Positions 1 through 11,207 of a stretch of DNA of 64,000 bases are shown in pieces. The first letter of the stretch is position 1; each line of letters begins with the position of its first letter. The notes below the pieces were generated by a model. The model was not told where the DNA came from. It did no database searches and saw nothing but the letters and a program-made list of their open reading frames with translations. The DNA is taken from NCBI RefSeq assembly GCF_000226095.1, contig NC_016473.1:1550001-1614000 (forward strand). The letters run 5' to 3'. The DNA comes from Thermothelomyces thermophilus ATCC 42464. Lineage: Eukaryota; Ascomycota; Sordariomycetes; Sordariales; Chaetomiaceae. Both the position numbers and the translations under genes were made by a program.

Positions 1-344
1 AGTAGGTTGGTCCGGTCAGAAGGCCTGTTGATTGTTATTATTCCCCCCCCCCCCCTTTTTTTTTTTTTTTTATTGGTTTTCTTATTTTTCCCCTCTTAAT
101 TTATACGAGAAAGGGACAAATGAAAGGCAAAAATGGCACGAGAAACGGGAAAGAAAACTACAAGCCGTCTCACTCAGAAGCTACGCGGCGCCGTGGCCAT
201 GTCCGTCCGTATTAGAAGTATTGGCAACTTTCATTACCTATGAACGACAAGACTTCTTGTCTCCCATATTCATACACAGACCCACAATGTACAGTCCACT
301 CTCGATCAACATCCACGCTCCGCGCTCCTTACATCACTCGCTGC
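1..344. other. Gene-free left edge, 3' flank of the MAPEG gene
   Basis: This is the 3' flank of the minus-strand MAPEG gene that ends at 345. It holds a run of Cs followed by a run of Ts at about 42-76. I see no coding frame with family resemblance and no RNA gene. Confidence 0.6.
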
Positions 345-1063
345 TTACCAGCCGCGCGCAAGGCTCAGAGCGGAATACGCAGAGGTGCCGATCAGCAGTA
401 AGTTAATCAGAGAACCGACTGCCCCGCCCCTGATTGTTGTTAGCGAGACGGACGCTTCGATACCGGGAAGAGTACGGGAGGAAAAAAAAAAAAACCTACA
501 AATGCCGACCATCCGGCCCCTTGGACGTGTAGCCAATGGCGTACAGGAGGCGAGAGGCGGACCAGGCGCCGCCCAGGGTCGCGGCGAAGGTGGGGTACTT
601 GAGCCCCGAGATGAGCAAGGCGCCGAGGAACGGGGTCAGGTTCTCGGTGTAGTTGTTGTGGGCGCGTTGGGCTGCATTATGCCGGGTTTGGTCGGTCCGT
701 TAGTGAGCGTTCCAACATTGGTTTCGCCCCGTATCATGCATACAGTAACAAATCGGGAGACACACACACACACGCCAAAGAAAAGGGGGGTTACAAGATT
801 ACGTACCGCAGTTGAAGGTGAAGGCCCTCGGGTCCTTCTCGGCCTGCTCGGCCGAGGCATAGGCGTTGGGGTACTTGATGGCGGCCGCCTTGCGGCTCTT
901 GGCGGTCAACACCCCATGCACGACATTGACGACGAAGGTCGAGGTGGCGGCCAGAAGGACGTAGCTATAGGAACGGGGCTGAATTAGCACACGTACACAA
1001 GGTCATGAGGACATTGTTGGGGATATCTCCATACCCGTAATCGCTGGGAATGACAATGGCCAT
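345..1063 (-). CDS. Microsomal glutathione S-transferase 3-like MAPEG protein
   Basis: Predicted membrane enzyme of the MAPEG family, expected to conjugate glutathione to hydrophobic electrophiles or reduce lipid hydroperoxides in the ER or outer mitochondrial membrane. I splice four exons on the minus strand: 1035-1063, 807-964, 500-671 and 345-429, giving 147 residues, the usual MGST3 size. The start MAIVIPSDYGYVLL flows into the first membrane helix. A central stretch reads FNCAQRAHNNYTEN, matching the FNCxQRxHxN motif of MGST3. The last exon adds a hydrophobic helix ending in ARGW. All introns are GT-AG. The chosen ATG sits in a good context (AAGATGG). An upstream in-frame ATG at 1222 would add a Gln-rich leader, but it is outside the family pattern. 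Family assignment is firm; substrate is unknown. Confidence 0.9.
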
Positions 1064-2031
1064 CTTGGCGGCGTGTTGTTGTTGTTGTTGTTGTTGTTGG
1101 CTCTGGACAGGCACGCTTTGTGTATTGACTAAAATCTGGTGTTTCCGGGTAACTAGGTGAAAACGCTCTAAGGGAAAGACTTGAGGGAAGAACGAGTCTG
1201 CGAGATGAAGAAGAGGAAACAAGTGCGACTTTTATGGTGGCGTGCTTGACACTCTCCCCGAGGTTTGCGGAAGAGGCACTAGTCAGATCATTTTATATAA
1301 CAGCAACCGCGATCATGCCACGGTTTTCTGTTTTCTTCGGCAATGCGTCTTTGATACGTAACCAGCTTTGAAGCCTTGCAACAAGCGATCCCTGACTAGC
1401 CCCACGTTCGGCGTTCTAGTTGTGGGCGGGCCAATGAGCTGACGCTCTCCGGAGAACTGAGACTGTCCGAAGCCGGTGGAAAAGTGTCCGCGGCCATGTG
1501 CTCGATTGTCCCCGTCGGATTACGAAATCTGCGCTTAAACTCTCCTTTTGTAGCCCGAGCGCCGGAAGGTTTTGACAGCCCAACGGCGACGGGGATGGAT
1601 GATCAGCCGCTGGTGTTGCAGTCAATTTTAGGGTGTCGGGAAGGATGGATGGCAGCGATATCGTGCAGCGGCTGACGGGTTTCCCCAGACAAAACGGGAT
1701 TGCCCGTTGGGCCTGGGGCAACTGCATCTGCATGGATGCATGGATGGTGCGTGAATGGCGGATCTGGCCGCCGTGCGGTTTGGTGCCTTTTTCGGTTAGA
1801 TCTTACCCCTTGCTTGGGTTGCTCGCATCGATTCAGCGGCCAACCATTGGCAGAGCACGAGATAAGCTCACGATGACACCATCGACTGGGACATACCGTA
1901 CCACACCACCGGTAACACCACATACATAATAGTCCGCGTACATTGCTCAGGGAGTGTGGTGTGTGAGAGTGAGAGAGTGAGAGTGAGAGAGAGAGAGAAA
2001 GAGAAGAAAAGAAGAGACAGAGCTGTCACTG
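1064..2031. other. Intergenic: MAPEG promoter and POL4 3' flank
   Basis: This holds the promoter side of the MAPEG gene and the 3' flank of POL4, with a GA-rich tract at about 1965-2005. Short frames here lack family resemblance, so I call nothing. Confidence 0.5.
1074..1099. repeat. (GTT)n microsatellite before the MAPEG start codon
   Basis: About eight GTT units lie just upstream of the MAPEG ATG, in the likely 5' leader. On the gene strand they read CAA and are in frame with the ATG, so an upstream start would give a poly-Gln leader. Confidence 0.85.
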
Positions 2032-4026
2032 TCACCCGGTGCAGCGCTCCTCTGGCGGGCGCCACTCCAAACCCAGGCCGGCAAACACCCTCTTCTCGGC
2101 CGTCAGCATGTCCGGGGCCGGCGACCCGTCCGGCCCGCTCTCCAGGTCAACCCACGACCCGTCGGTGCGGCTGCGGATCCCGCTGCTGTCGAACTTGAGC
2201 TGCTTCTCCCTCCTGCAGTACCGCCTCAGGTCCCTCTGGAAGGCGGTGCCGCCCGTCCAGCCCAGCACCGCGCACCCGGCCGTCTTCCAGGGGCTGATGA
2301 TGATGTCCACCCGGCGGTGCGGGTTCGAGTTCGGGTTCCTGGCCTCCCCCGTGGTCGCCCGGACCGGGTCCTGCCAGACGACCAGCGCCTTGTCGAGCGT
2401 GTCGAAGCCGGTCCCGGCCCTGCTCCTGTCGTTGCCCTTCCAGCTGACCGGCACCTGGCCGCGCTCCGAGTTGGCCGTGCTGAGCGAGAGGGTGTGCGTG
2501 ACGTAGCCGGCGCGCTCGAGGCGCACGACGAGGCGGCCCACGAAGTCCCGCGTGGCCGACTCGTCGCGGTGGCTCAGCACCACGTCGACGTCGCCGCTGG
2601 CCTCCTTGCCGCGCCGGTAGCCGCCGACGATGACCATCTCGAACCCGTCGCGGATCTGGTTGGCGTGCGCCAGGATGACGTTCGCGATCGCCTCGACCTC
2701 GGCCCGCGGGATGCGCTGCTGGAACTCGTCGTAGTACTTGACGCCGATCTGCTGCACGCGCGTCAGCGTCTCCCAGCCGTACTCGACAATGTCGTCCAGG
2801 TCGCGCCAGCCGCGGTTGTAAAAGTCGCGCGCCGTCGTCTCGGCCACGCCCCAGATGTTGTAGAAGAGCTTGAGCACCGCCAGCTTCGGGTCCGACTCGT
2901 CCTCGCGCGCTTCCCTGATCTGGCCCGTGTCCTTGAACTCCTGAAAGAGGAGGGCAATCTTATTGCCACAGCCGGGGAGTCGGGAGACCTCTGTGGAACG
3001 ATTTTCTTAATCATTATCCTCTCTGTTAACCTGACTGCGCTTGCCACCCACACACGGACGAGGGGAAGAAGGGAGGGGGGAGGAAATACCTTGGGCGGTC
3101 TGGAAGGTGTATGGGTACGCGGCAATGGTGGCGATTGCGCTCGAGTACGCCCTGACCCCGATCTTGTCCCCCACCAGCGTCCTGGCCGTCTTGATCTTGG
3201 CGAGCTCCTCGATGAAGGCCTCGTTTGGCGGATGGACGGGGGTGGGACGCTGGCACGAGTAGGTGGTGTGGAGGAAGTCGGGTATCGGCGGCAGCTGCGC
3301 GTCAATCTCGTGCTCCGACGTGGTCTGCCTGACGAGGGGGGGCCGGACGGGATGGCTCGTGTACGTCTCCCCCCTTGCTCCCCGCGACGACGATGATCCT
3401 GGGCGGGGGCTCCTCGACTGCCCGCCCGCGTCCGCGAGAGCGCGCTTCATGACGTCGGCGGCCCTCTCGGCGGCCCTCTCGGCGGGGACGGGCTGGGGCG
3501 CCTTCGCGGGCGTTCTGGGCACTTTGCGGCCTTGATAAACCACGTAGTCGTCGATCGGGAGCACTTGGCCGGCCTTGACCGAGTCGGTGAACCAGCCGAG
3601 CCTGACCACCTTGACCGTGACCGCGGGCGCAGCAGGGCCAGGGCCCGGCCCCGTCAGCCGGCGCTGTATCTCACCATCCGATGCCGTGTCCGAGTCCGAG
3701 TCCAGGTCCGAGCTGGTCAGCGCGGGGGTCGCCATCCTGGCGCGCTTCCGGCCGGGGCTCGCGGGCGCAGAGCGCTCCGAAGGGTCGACCTCCTCGGTGA
3801 CAAGCTTGTGTTTCCTCAGCTCGAACATTGCTCGTTCCTTGCGGAAGATCCTGCCCAAGACGACCTCGGCCTCGTTGATGTCATACGTCAGTGTCGGTAT
3901 CTGCTCCTCGAGTTCTTGGAGTTCCTGAGACCCGAGGTTCGCCGACAAGAGGAATATGATGGGAAAGCTGAGCGCCATATGGCTGGCTGACCTCTTCCGG
4001 GATCGGGCATCGGAATGCGCCTCCAT
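2032..4026 (-). CDS. POL4: Family X DNA polymerase (Pol4/Pol mu-lambda type)
   Basis: Gap-filling DNA polymerase for non-homologous end joining and base-excision repair in the nucleus. Two exons, 3090-4026 and 2032-2990, with a GT-AG intron at 2991-3089, give 631 residues. The N-terminal ~190 residues look like a BRCT domain, ending in GWFTDSVKAGQ, followed by a Ser/Arg-rich linker. The helix-hairpin-helix part has RLPGCGNKIA just after the splice and a second hairpin near FYNIWG. The palm carries GGYRRG, then the metal-binding pair in GDVDVVL (about D446 and D448), and the third aspartate in RRVDIII (about D541). The ~90 residues between the second and third aspartates are long, including VSWKGNDRS and DKALVVWQDP; I believe fungal Pol4 proteins share this. 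Divergent from TFA1, with 1.18 kb between start codons. Confidence 0.93.
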
Positions 4027-5206
4027 GGTTCATTTTCTATATGCTCGAGGAGGAGCAGCGGCGATGTGTGTGTTTGCTATGGCCAAGGTGAAGGCGCACT
4101 GCTTGCGGGTTGTGTAGGTTCGAACATCAAGCTGGTTTGAGGTGCAACTCCCGAGGAGAGTGGTCGCAACGGGATGATGCATTTGGGCGCAGTAAGCGAC
4201 GATGTGGGAACTGCAACTAAAATAATAACTCTTGGACGGAAACCAAGTCGGAACCAAGAAACAGCGATTGTTTACGCTGGTTTGATTAAGACGTCGAGGA
4301 TCATGGACCAACTCTCGCCGCGGGCATCGGTTGCGCCATCTACCATCCCTGCGGGCCCTCGGTGACGTACATGCTCGAAACTCGCAAAAAAAGCAAGCAG
4401 GTGTGAGGAGATGCATGGATGCAGCAGTAAAAGGGCGGAGACAAGCTAACAAGTACTGTATGTACATACGCTTGCCGGCAGCTTCGAGAAAACCTGCAGA
4501 AGCTCGACGAGAGCCAGTCAGAAAAGGCGCCCAAATCTTCGTAGTTCGACTGATGGGGAACGGCGCGGCAAGAATGTTGCCAGCACTGTGCGAAATGCCT
4601 CCGAAGCCGACACTGTCTAGTACCTTCCTTCCTTGGTATTGTCCAGGCTCAAATTCCAAATTGCCCTTGCCTGCTGCATTCTTTTTTTTTCTGGATGCAA
4701 AACTATTAGTAACTACAGAGTTGCCGATAATGGCTCTTGCAGCTTGCACATTGCGCAAGAAAAGTTGGAGGGGGCATAGAGGCTGGGTTGAGGTAAGGAT
4801 AGCGCTTGATTCAATCGCGCTGCAGGTCTTTTGTAACGTTGAATAAACCGCCACTCGACCAACCAAAACTGTAATGTTTCTAGGGCGCTCGCCTCAGCCT
4901 CAGCCCTGAAATTCATTCTTCCCTCTTTTTTCCAGGCGCAACGAACGAGGCCAAAGGAAGGCGAAGAACCCTGCCCTTTGCCGATGCGCCTCGCCCGCAA
5001 CGTCCTGCGACCACACTCCTGCGGCTCTTCAATTCTCAACTGACAGCAGCTTTCTTTGTGTGTGGTTCAATAATCCCCGAAAGTTTCGGGTTCGGAGGGC
5101 CGAGGGGGGCGGAGAGGGAGAGAGAGAGAGCGAGAGAGAGAGAGATAGAGAGAGGACCTATCTCATTCACGCGCACACATCGACGCGCCATTAAACAGAC
5201 GCGGCA
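4027..5206. other. Divergent promoter region between POL4 and TFA1
   Basis: This separates the POL4 and TFA1 start codons. A GA repeat tract at about 5108-5155 sits in the probable TFA1 leader; such purine tracts are common upstream of fungal start codons. A minus-strand open frame of 278 codons (4030-4866) has no recognisable domain and I treat it as chance. Confidence 0.5.
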
Positions 5207-6217
5207 ATGGAGATCGCCCAGACGTTGGTGCGTGCCGTCATGCGCGCCTTCTACTCGACCCAGGAGATCCTGGTCATCGAGGCGCTCGTGACGCACTCGG
5301 TGCTGCGCGACGACGAACTGGCCTACCTGATGAAGATGAACCTCAAGGACATGCACCGGCTGTGCGCGACCCTCCGCGACGCCCGCTTCCTGGTGGTGCA
5401 CACGCGGCCCGAGATGCAGGAGGGCAAGACGCGGCCCATCAACCGCACCTACTACTACATCGACTACCGCCAGACCATCGACGCCATCAAGTGGCGCGTC
5501 TACAAGTCCGACAAGGACATGCAGGGCAGCGTGCAGCCCGCCGACGAGTCCAAGGAGTACTCGTGCCCGCGCTGCCGCGCCCAGTGGACCCAGCTCGAGG
5601 TGCTCGACTCGGTCTCGCCCGCCGGCTTCACCTGCCAGCGCTGCGGGACCGTGCTGGAGCTGTCCAAGGAGAAGGAGACCCCCGGCCACCAGCAGCTCTC
5701 CCGCATGAACAACCAGTTCAAGTTCATGACCGACATGCTGCAGGAGATCGACCGCGTCGTCGTCCCCGAGTGCAGCTTCGACAAGGCCATGATGGCCCAC
5801 CGCCCCATCGTGCGCGCCTCCACCCACGAGGTCCTCCCCAGCGTCCCCGTCGAGCCCGGCATGAACAAGCCGTCGGCCGTCAAGGGCCTGGCCAACGTCG
5901 GGCCCAAGACCATGCAGGTCACCATCTCGGACGACAACGAGCAGGAGCGCCTCGAGGAGCGCAAGCGCAAGGAGCGCCTGCTCAAGGAGAACGCCCTGCC
6001 CAGCTGGATCACCGAGAGCTCCGTCCCGGCCATCTCCCAGACTACTCAGTCCTTCGAGATGCGCGACGCCCCCGACGAGGACATGCTCCCCTCCAAGAGG
6101 GTCAAGCTGGAAACCGGCAGCCCCACCTCGGCCCCGGCCGACGACAAGGGCAACGCCATGAGCTTCAAGATGGAAGACGAAGACGAGGATGACCTCGAGT
6201 TCGAGGATGTTGTATGA
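5207..6217 (+). CDS. TFA1: Transcription initiation factor TFIIE subunit alpha
   Basis: Large subunit of TFIIE, which joins the RNA polymerase II pre-initiation complex and recruits and stimulates TFIIH. A single exon encodes 336 residues. The N-terminal ~100 residues form the TFE winged helix (starting MEIAQTLVRAVMRAFY, with a RTYYYIDYRQ stretch). A zinc ribbon follows with C120-x2-C123 and C143-x2-C146. Past the ribbon are a helix-rich segment, a Lys/Arg/Glu-rich stretch near 245-265, and an acidic tail ending EDDLEFEDVV, the region that in human and yeast TFIIE contacts TFIIH. It is somewhat shorter than the yeast protein (482 residues). The start is the first ATG after the GA tract and matches the conserved N-terminus. 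Confidence 0.95.
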   Translation: MEIAQTLVRAVMRAFYSTQEILVIEALVTHSVLRDDELAYLMKMNLKDMHRLCATLRDARFLVVHTRPEMQEGKTRPINRTYYYIDYRQTIDAIKWRVYKSDKDMQGSVQPADESKEYSCPRCRAQWTQLEVLDSVSPAGFTCQRCGTVLELSKEKETPGHQQLSRMNNQFKFMTDMLQEIDRVVVPECSFDKAMMAHRPIVRASTHEVLPSVPVEPGMNKPSAVKGLANVGPKTMQVTISDDNEQERLEERKRKERLLKENALPSWITESSVPAISQTTQSFEMRDAPDEDMLPSKRVKLETGSPTSAPADDKGNAMSFKMEDEDEDDLEFEDVV

Positions 6218-7006
6218 GCCAAAGCGCCCAGCACACCAAGTCGAGTCTTGGAGGACAGAAGAGAAGGGGGGGATGGGGTGGGGGGAGAGCGGGAGAGCGG
6301 GAGAGCGAGAGAGAAAAAGAAGCGAGCCGAGGCCGGTCACCTCGTCAGACCGCCGGGCACATCAGGGTGATGCCTTTGGCCATACGGCGGTTTTGAGCCA
6401 TGCGACGAGTCACTTGGCGTCGAGGCCACTAACTACCCCGAGGTAGTCGCGCGAGGATGGGGAATATAACAGCTGCCCCTTTAGACTTGCAGCATCCCAG
6501 TCCTCGTGTTCATGACTTCGTACCGGATCAGCGTTGACGGGATCATCGAGACCGGCAGAGCGAGAGCTGGGTTTGGTTTCGCCGGATTGAGTTGCGGAAA
6601 CTGGCTCGCATTGGGTGGGACCACACCGGATCAGTCGAGAGTTCTGAAGGGAAAGTATCTGTTACTAGGGAGCCCAAAAAAAAAGAGGATATACGAGGGA
6701 GAAGGAAAAGTAGAGAGTCAAAGGAAGCCGAGGCTCGGCGGGCACGACACATTATTCTTGGGTAGGTATACGTTCGAGGGGCTGATTTAATTCATACAGG
6801 GAAAAAAACAAAACAAAACAAAAGCACATCCATTCGGTGCTAGGGGGTAGCAAAAAAAAGAAAGGAAATAAAACCGAAGCAAAGCAAGAAGACCCTGCTA
6901 CTCAGGAATAGAGTAATAAAGCCTAACCAGTCCTTATTCGCCGTGTCAAACCCGTCCCTGTGATGAAGAAACTGCTGTTCTGCCTGCGAAATCAGAAGCT
7001 TCCTGC

Positions 7007-7048
<42 letters not shown>

Positions 7049-7114
7049 CAACCCACCCTTTCCCCCTCTGTTCTCAGGCGCGAGGTTTACCCACCTCTGC
7101 TCCCTTGCTTTCCG
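6218..7114. other. Convergent intergenic region, TFA1 and SMC1 3' flanks
   Basis: Both neighbouring genes end here. Apart from purine-rich tracts near 6280-6320 and a CA repeat near 7013, I see no coding frame with support. Confidence 0.55.
7013..7046. repeat. (CA)n microsatellite
   Basis: About 17 CA units lie roughly 70 bp beyond the SMC1 stop codon, in its likely 3' UTR. Confidence 0.9.
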
Positions 7115-10100
7115 TCATACATACTTACGAAGCTGTATTCGCGCCTTGTTAGCACAGACCTAGGCAAACAAACATAACCGCCAACAAAAACCGTGGACGC
7201 AAGGAGAAAACAAATGACTTACATCCAACGTCAGCGTCCTCGAAGTGTTAGCCTCCTGATCGCGGTACACGCCCACCAAGCTCTCGCTGTCCTGGAACAG
7301 GGTGGGCTTGAGACTGATGACGATGAACTGCATGCCCGGGCCGGCGTGCTCGCGTATGTACTTTTTGATCTTCTCGACGTTGGCGTTGTCGAGCGCCGCG
7401 TCCACCTCGTCCAGCACGAAGAAGGGGCTCGGGTGGTAGCTGTGGATGGCGAACAGCAGCGCGAGCGCGGCCATGGTCTTCTCGCCGCCCGACAGGTGCT
7501 CCATGTCGCGGAAGCGCTTGAGCGGCGGCATGGCGTGGTACTTGATGCCCGAGAGGTACGGCGTGTCCGTGTCCTCCTCGATGTCCAGGTACGCCTGCCC
7601 GCCGAGCGGGTACGCGTCCGACCGCGTCAGGTCCTTGTACACGTGCGTGATCTGCTCCTGGATGTGCGTGAAGGCGCGGTTGAAGAGCTCGAACCGCTTC
7701 TCCTTGACCTTGGCGAAGGCCTCGCGCGCCGCGCGCAGGGCCGCCCGCGAGTCCTCAAAGTCCTTTTCCGTCGCCTCGAGGCGCGACTTGACCGACTCCA
7801 GGCGCTCCATGGCCCGCATGTTGGGGTTGAGCTTTTCGAGCTCGCTGGTGAGCGACGTGATCTTCTCCTGAAGCCTGTCTTCGATGTCATCGTCGGGCTG
7901 GGTTCGTTAGCAAATGCGCGCACGCACACACACACACATACCAAAAAAAAAAAAAATAAAAAAAAAAACCAAAGAGCGGCGCGGGGCCACACATACCTTC
8001 TTGAGGTCCTCGTCCAGACCATCAAAGTCAATCTCGATGCCGTAGTCGTCCATGGCGTTCTCCAGCACCTCGTCCTCGTCCGCCTCGCCATCAATGTCCA
8101 TGGCATCCTGGTCCCTCTGGAGCAGCACGTCTTCATTGGGGATGTTGTCGAGCGAGCCCTTGCGCAACGGCAGCTGGATCTGCTCCAGCTTGCACCTCCT
8201 GAGCAGGGCGAATTTCTGGGTGCTGTTTTTCTGCACCGTCCCTTCGAGGTTGCTGATCTCCTTCAACCTGGACTCGATCTCCCTGGTCTTCTTCTGCAGA
8301 TCCTGTTTTGCATCCGCCACCTTCTTGGACTTCTCGGCGTAGCTCGCCCTGACTTCCTCCAGGGATTCCTGCAACGCCGCAAGCTCGTCCTGATCCTGCG
8401 CTCTCGCCTCCTCGATGCTCCGCTTCTCCCTCTCGTAGGCTTCGAGGTCCTTCTGGTGCCGCTTCAGGGTCGTCTCCATTGCCCGTACCCTCTCGTTCGC
8501 GGCGTCGTGTTGCGACGTCTCCCAGGTCAGGTTGTTTTGGATACGCTGCTTCTGCAGGCCAAAGTCCTGGCGCTTCTGAGCTGCCTCCTGCTCGAGGCTG
8601 CCTTGCTGCGCTTCGTAGGCACGAATGTTCTCGTACCCAAGCCGCCTGCAGAAGTTGGCAAAGATCTTATCCTCGACCTCCGATATGGCCTTCTCAAACT
8701 TCTCAACGGTGGCACGGGTCCGCTGCAGCTCGCCTTCCTTCTCTGCATACTTGGGCTGGTACTCGCGGAGCTGCTGCTTCGCGTGCTCGAGCTCCTTTTC
8801 CTTGCTCTTCAGGTTCTTCTCAAAAGCAGCCAGCTCACTCTCCTGGAGCCTGAGGCGTTGCTCCAGCGCGGCAATCTCGTTTTGCAGACTCTCCTCGGCG
8901 ACCCCTCGCCTCCCCGGCCGCGGCAACTTTGCAATCTCGTCCCGGAACTTCTCGGCCAGCCGCTCGAGATTCTGCACGTCGTGCTCCTCAAACCGCCGCT
9001 TCCCGCCTTTCTCTTCGGGTAACCGACCACCAGACATGGTCCCGGCCTTGTGGATCACGTAGCCTTGCAGGGTAACCGCCTTGACCTGGATCTTCCTGTT
9101 GTAGACGATGTCCTTGGCGATCTCCAAGCTGTCGCAAACTACCGACCCGCCACAGGCGTAGGCGATGGCCCGCTCCAGGGACGGGTCGAAGTCGATCGTG
9201 TCGATGGTCAGTCGGGCACCGGATATCCCCTTGACGGCGGAGTTGGAGGTGTTGACCTTGATGTTGTCGAGCGGGATGAATGTTACTGGCGGGAACCGCT
9301 GGTCCTTGAGGTACTGAACACAATCCACACCGGTCTTCTCCGTGTCCACTACGACGGCGTCGAATTCGCGCCCCAGCGCCGTGATGACGGCTTCGTCGTA
9401 CTTTTTCTGCTTGGGCTTGCACAGCTCGCCCACCCGCCCGCGGACCCCCGGGTATATTCGCTTGAGATCGCTGATCATGCTCCTCATCTTGGTCTCCTTC
9501 TCATTCTGCCGCCGCCCCATGTCCGCGTCGTCGAGCTTCCGCAGCACGTCACGAAGCTTCTCCTCCAGCTCGGTATGGGTGTTGTTGATCCTGATCCGCT
9601 CCGATTGCACGCTGTTAAATTCCTTCTTCTTGGCATCGATATCCCTGGCTGTTTGCCCGACCGAATCCTGAATGGCGTCGCGGCGATCCTTGATCACCTG
9701 AGCCTCGCTTTGCAGTTTCTCGATGGCGGCCTCGAAGTTGTCGATCCTACCCTTCAGGCTGTTCACCGTCACCTCGTCGCCCTTCAGCTGACGCTCCAGA
9801 TTCGCCAGTTTCGCCCGGTTATCCGACGTCTTCCTCATGGCCTCGGCTTGGAGACTGGTGTACTCCTTACGGTCTGCGTCACTCAACTCCTTGCCCTGCT
9901 TCTTGAGAGTTTCGGACCATTGCTTTTCGAACTGTTGCTGTGCCTTCTCGATCGTCGCTAGGTCCTTCTTGAGCTTCTGGATATTGGTCGCCTTGTCATC
10001 GCGGTCTTTCTTGACGTCGGAAATCCGCTTCCGAAGGATCGCCATATCTTGTGAGCTTTGCGTGATCTTCTCATCGATGGGGACAAGGCTGTTGTCCCTG

Positions 10101-11207
10101 TTCTCGATGCTCTTCTCTTTGCTCTTGATGCTCTTCTCGATGTGGCTGACCTCGCGACCAACGGTGGCCTGTTCCTTGCGCGCCGCCTCGAGTCTCTTCT
10201 CGAACGTTTCCACGTTCCGGCGGAACTCCTTCAGGTTCTCGTGGTGTTCCTGGATCTGGGCGCTGGACTCGTCCATGACGCGCTGGAAGTGGTAAAGCTT
10301 CCACAGAATATGGGTAATGACAGCCTCGTCCCGTTCTTGCGTCTTCTTTTGGAAATTTTCGGCCTCCCGCTTCTGCTCCTGGTATTGCTTGATTTCCGAG
10401 TTGATACCTCGCCTCCTGTGAAGCTGAAAGTTCTGATTCTCCGCGGCCTGCTCCACCTCTGCCTGAAGCCTCTCGTACTCATCCTTGTACTCCAGACTCC
10501 CCGAGATCTGCTCAATGAGGCGCGTGAGGTCCTGTGGGGACTGAGAGGCAATGGCCTCGACGTCTCCTTGAAAGACGAGGAAATTTCGCGCCTTTATAAG
10601 GATGTTCTCCTCCTCGAGGGCCTCGTTGTACTGTTGTGCGGTGACAACGCGGTCGTTGATGCGGTACTCGCTAGCACCGCTGCTCGTAATGGTCCGCTTC
10701 CACCGCTGTTCCTCGCCCGCATCGTCCTCATAGACTGCCATGACCCACGCCGTCTTAGGGTCGTTCCGCGACGCTCGTTGTGAGGAATCCTCGTCGTCTC
10801 CGTCCTCGTGGCCGTTAACCTGTCCGTTCGTCGCTGGCACAGCCGTTCCGTCGTCTTGGATCTTGGATGTTTTCATGACTCGGCCGCGGTAGACGAGCTC
10901 GCGAAGATGTGACGATCGCAGGTGTGACGATTTAATGCCCAGAACGAACGATATGGCGTCCATGCTGAATGGGAGAAATCCGTCAACGTCTGGGATACCC
11001 GACATACGCGACTGGCCGGGGCAACTCACGAATTCGACTTTCCGGAGCCATTGGGACCGATGATGGAGGTGAAATAGGAGTCGCCAAAGTAAAGGGTGTG
11101 GTGACCCTTGTAGGACTTGAAGTCTAGCACCCAAGGTCAGCTTCATCGTGCGGGTTGTCGTGGCTGTGACACGTACTGAAGAGCTCGAGACGGATGAGCT
11201 TTCCCAT
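7115..11207 (-). CDS. SMC1: Cohesin subunit SMC1
   Basis: Core SMC ATPase of cohesin, pairing with SMC3 and the kleisin to hold sister chromatids together. Five exons: 11177-11207, 11030-11123, 7997-10964, 7223-7897 and 7115-7132, giving 1261 residues, the normal SMC1 length. Walker A is GPNGSGKSN (residues 33-41), with the Lys codon just before a splice site. A fungal acidic insert follows near residues 90-130. Two long coiled coils flank the hinge, which includes GVRGRVGELC and ends near AGTMSGG. The ABC signature LSGGEK is at about 1166-1171, and Walker B FFVLDEVDAALD at about 1190-1201. The tiny last exon encodes LRKYV after TLTLD, matching the conserved SMC1 C-terminus. All introns are GT-AG. 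Confidence 0.97.

Noticed and set aside
4030-4866. 278-codon open frame on the minus strand between POL4 and TFA1
   Set aside because: No recognisable domain, unusual residue mix, and no coherent hydrophobic pattern; it lies in a divergent promoter region where a long chance frame is possible.
7193-9022. Long plus-strand frame antisense to SMC1
   Set aside because: Leu/Val/Arg-rich antisense shadow of the SMC1 coiled coil, as often seen opposite GC-rich coding sequence.
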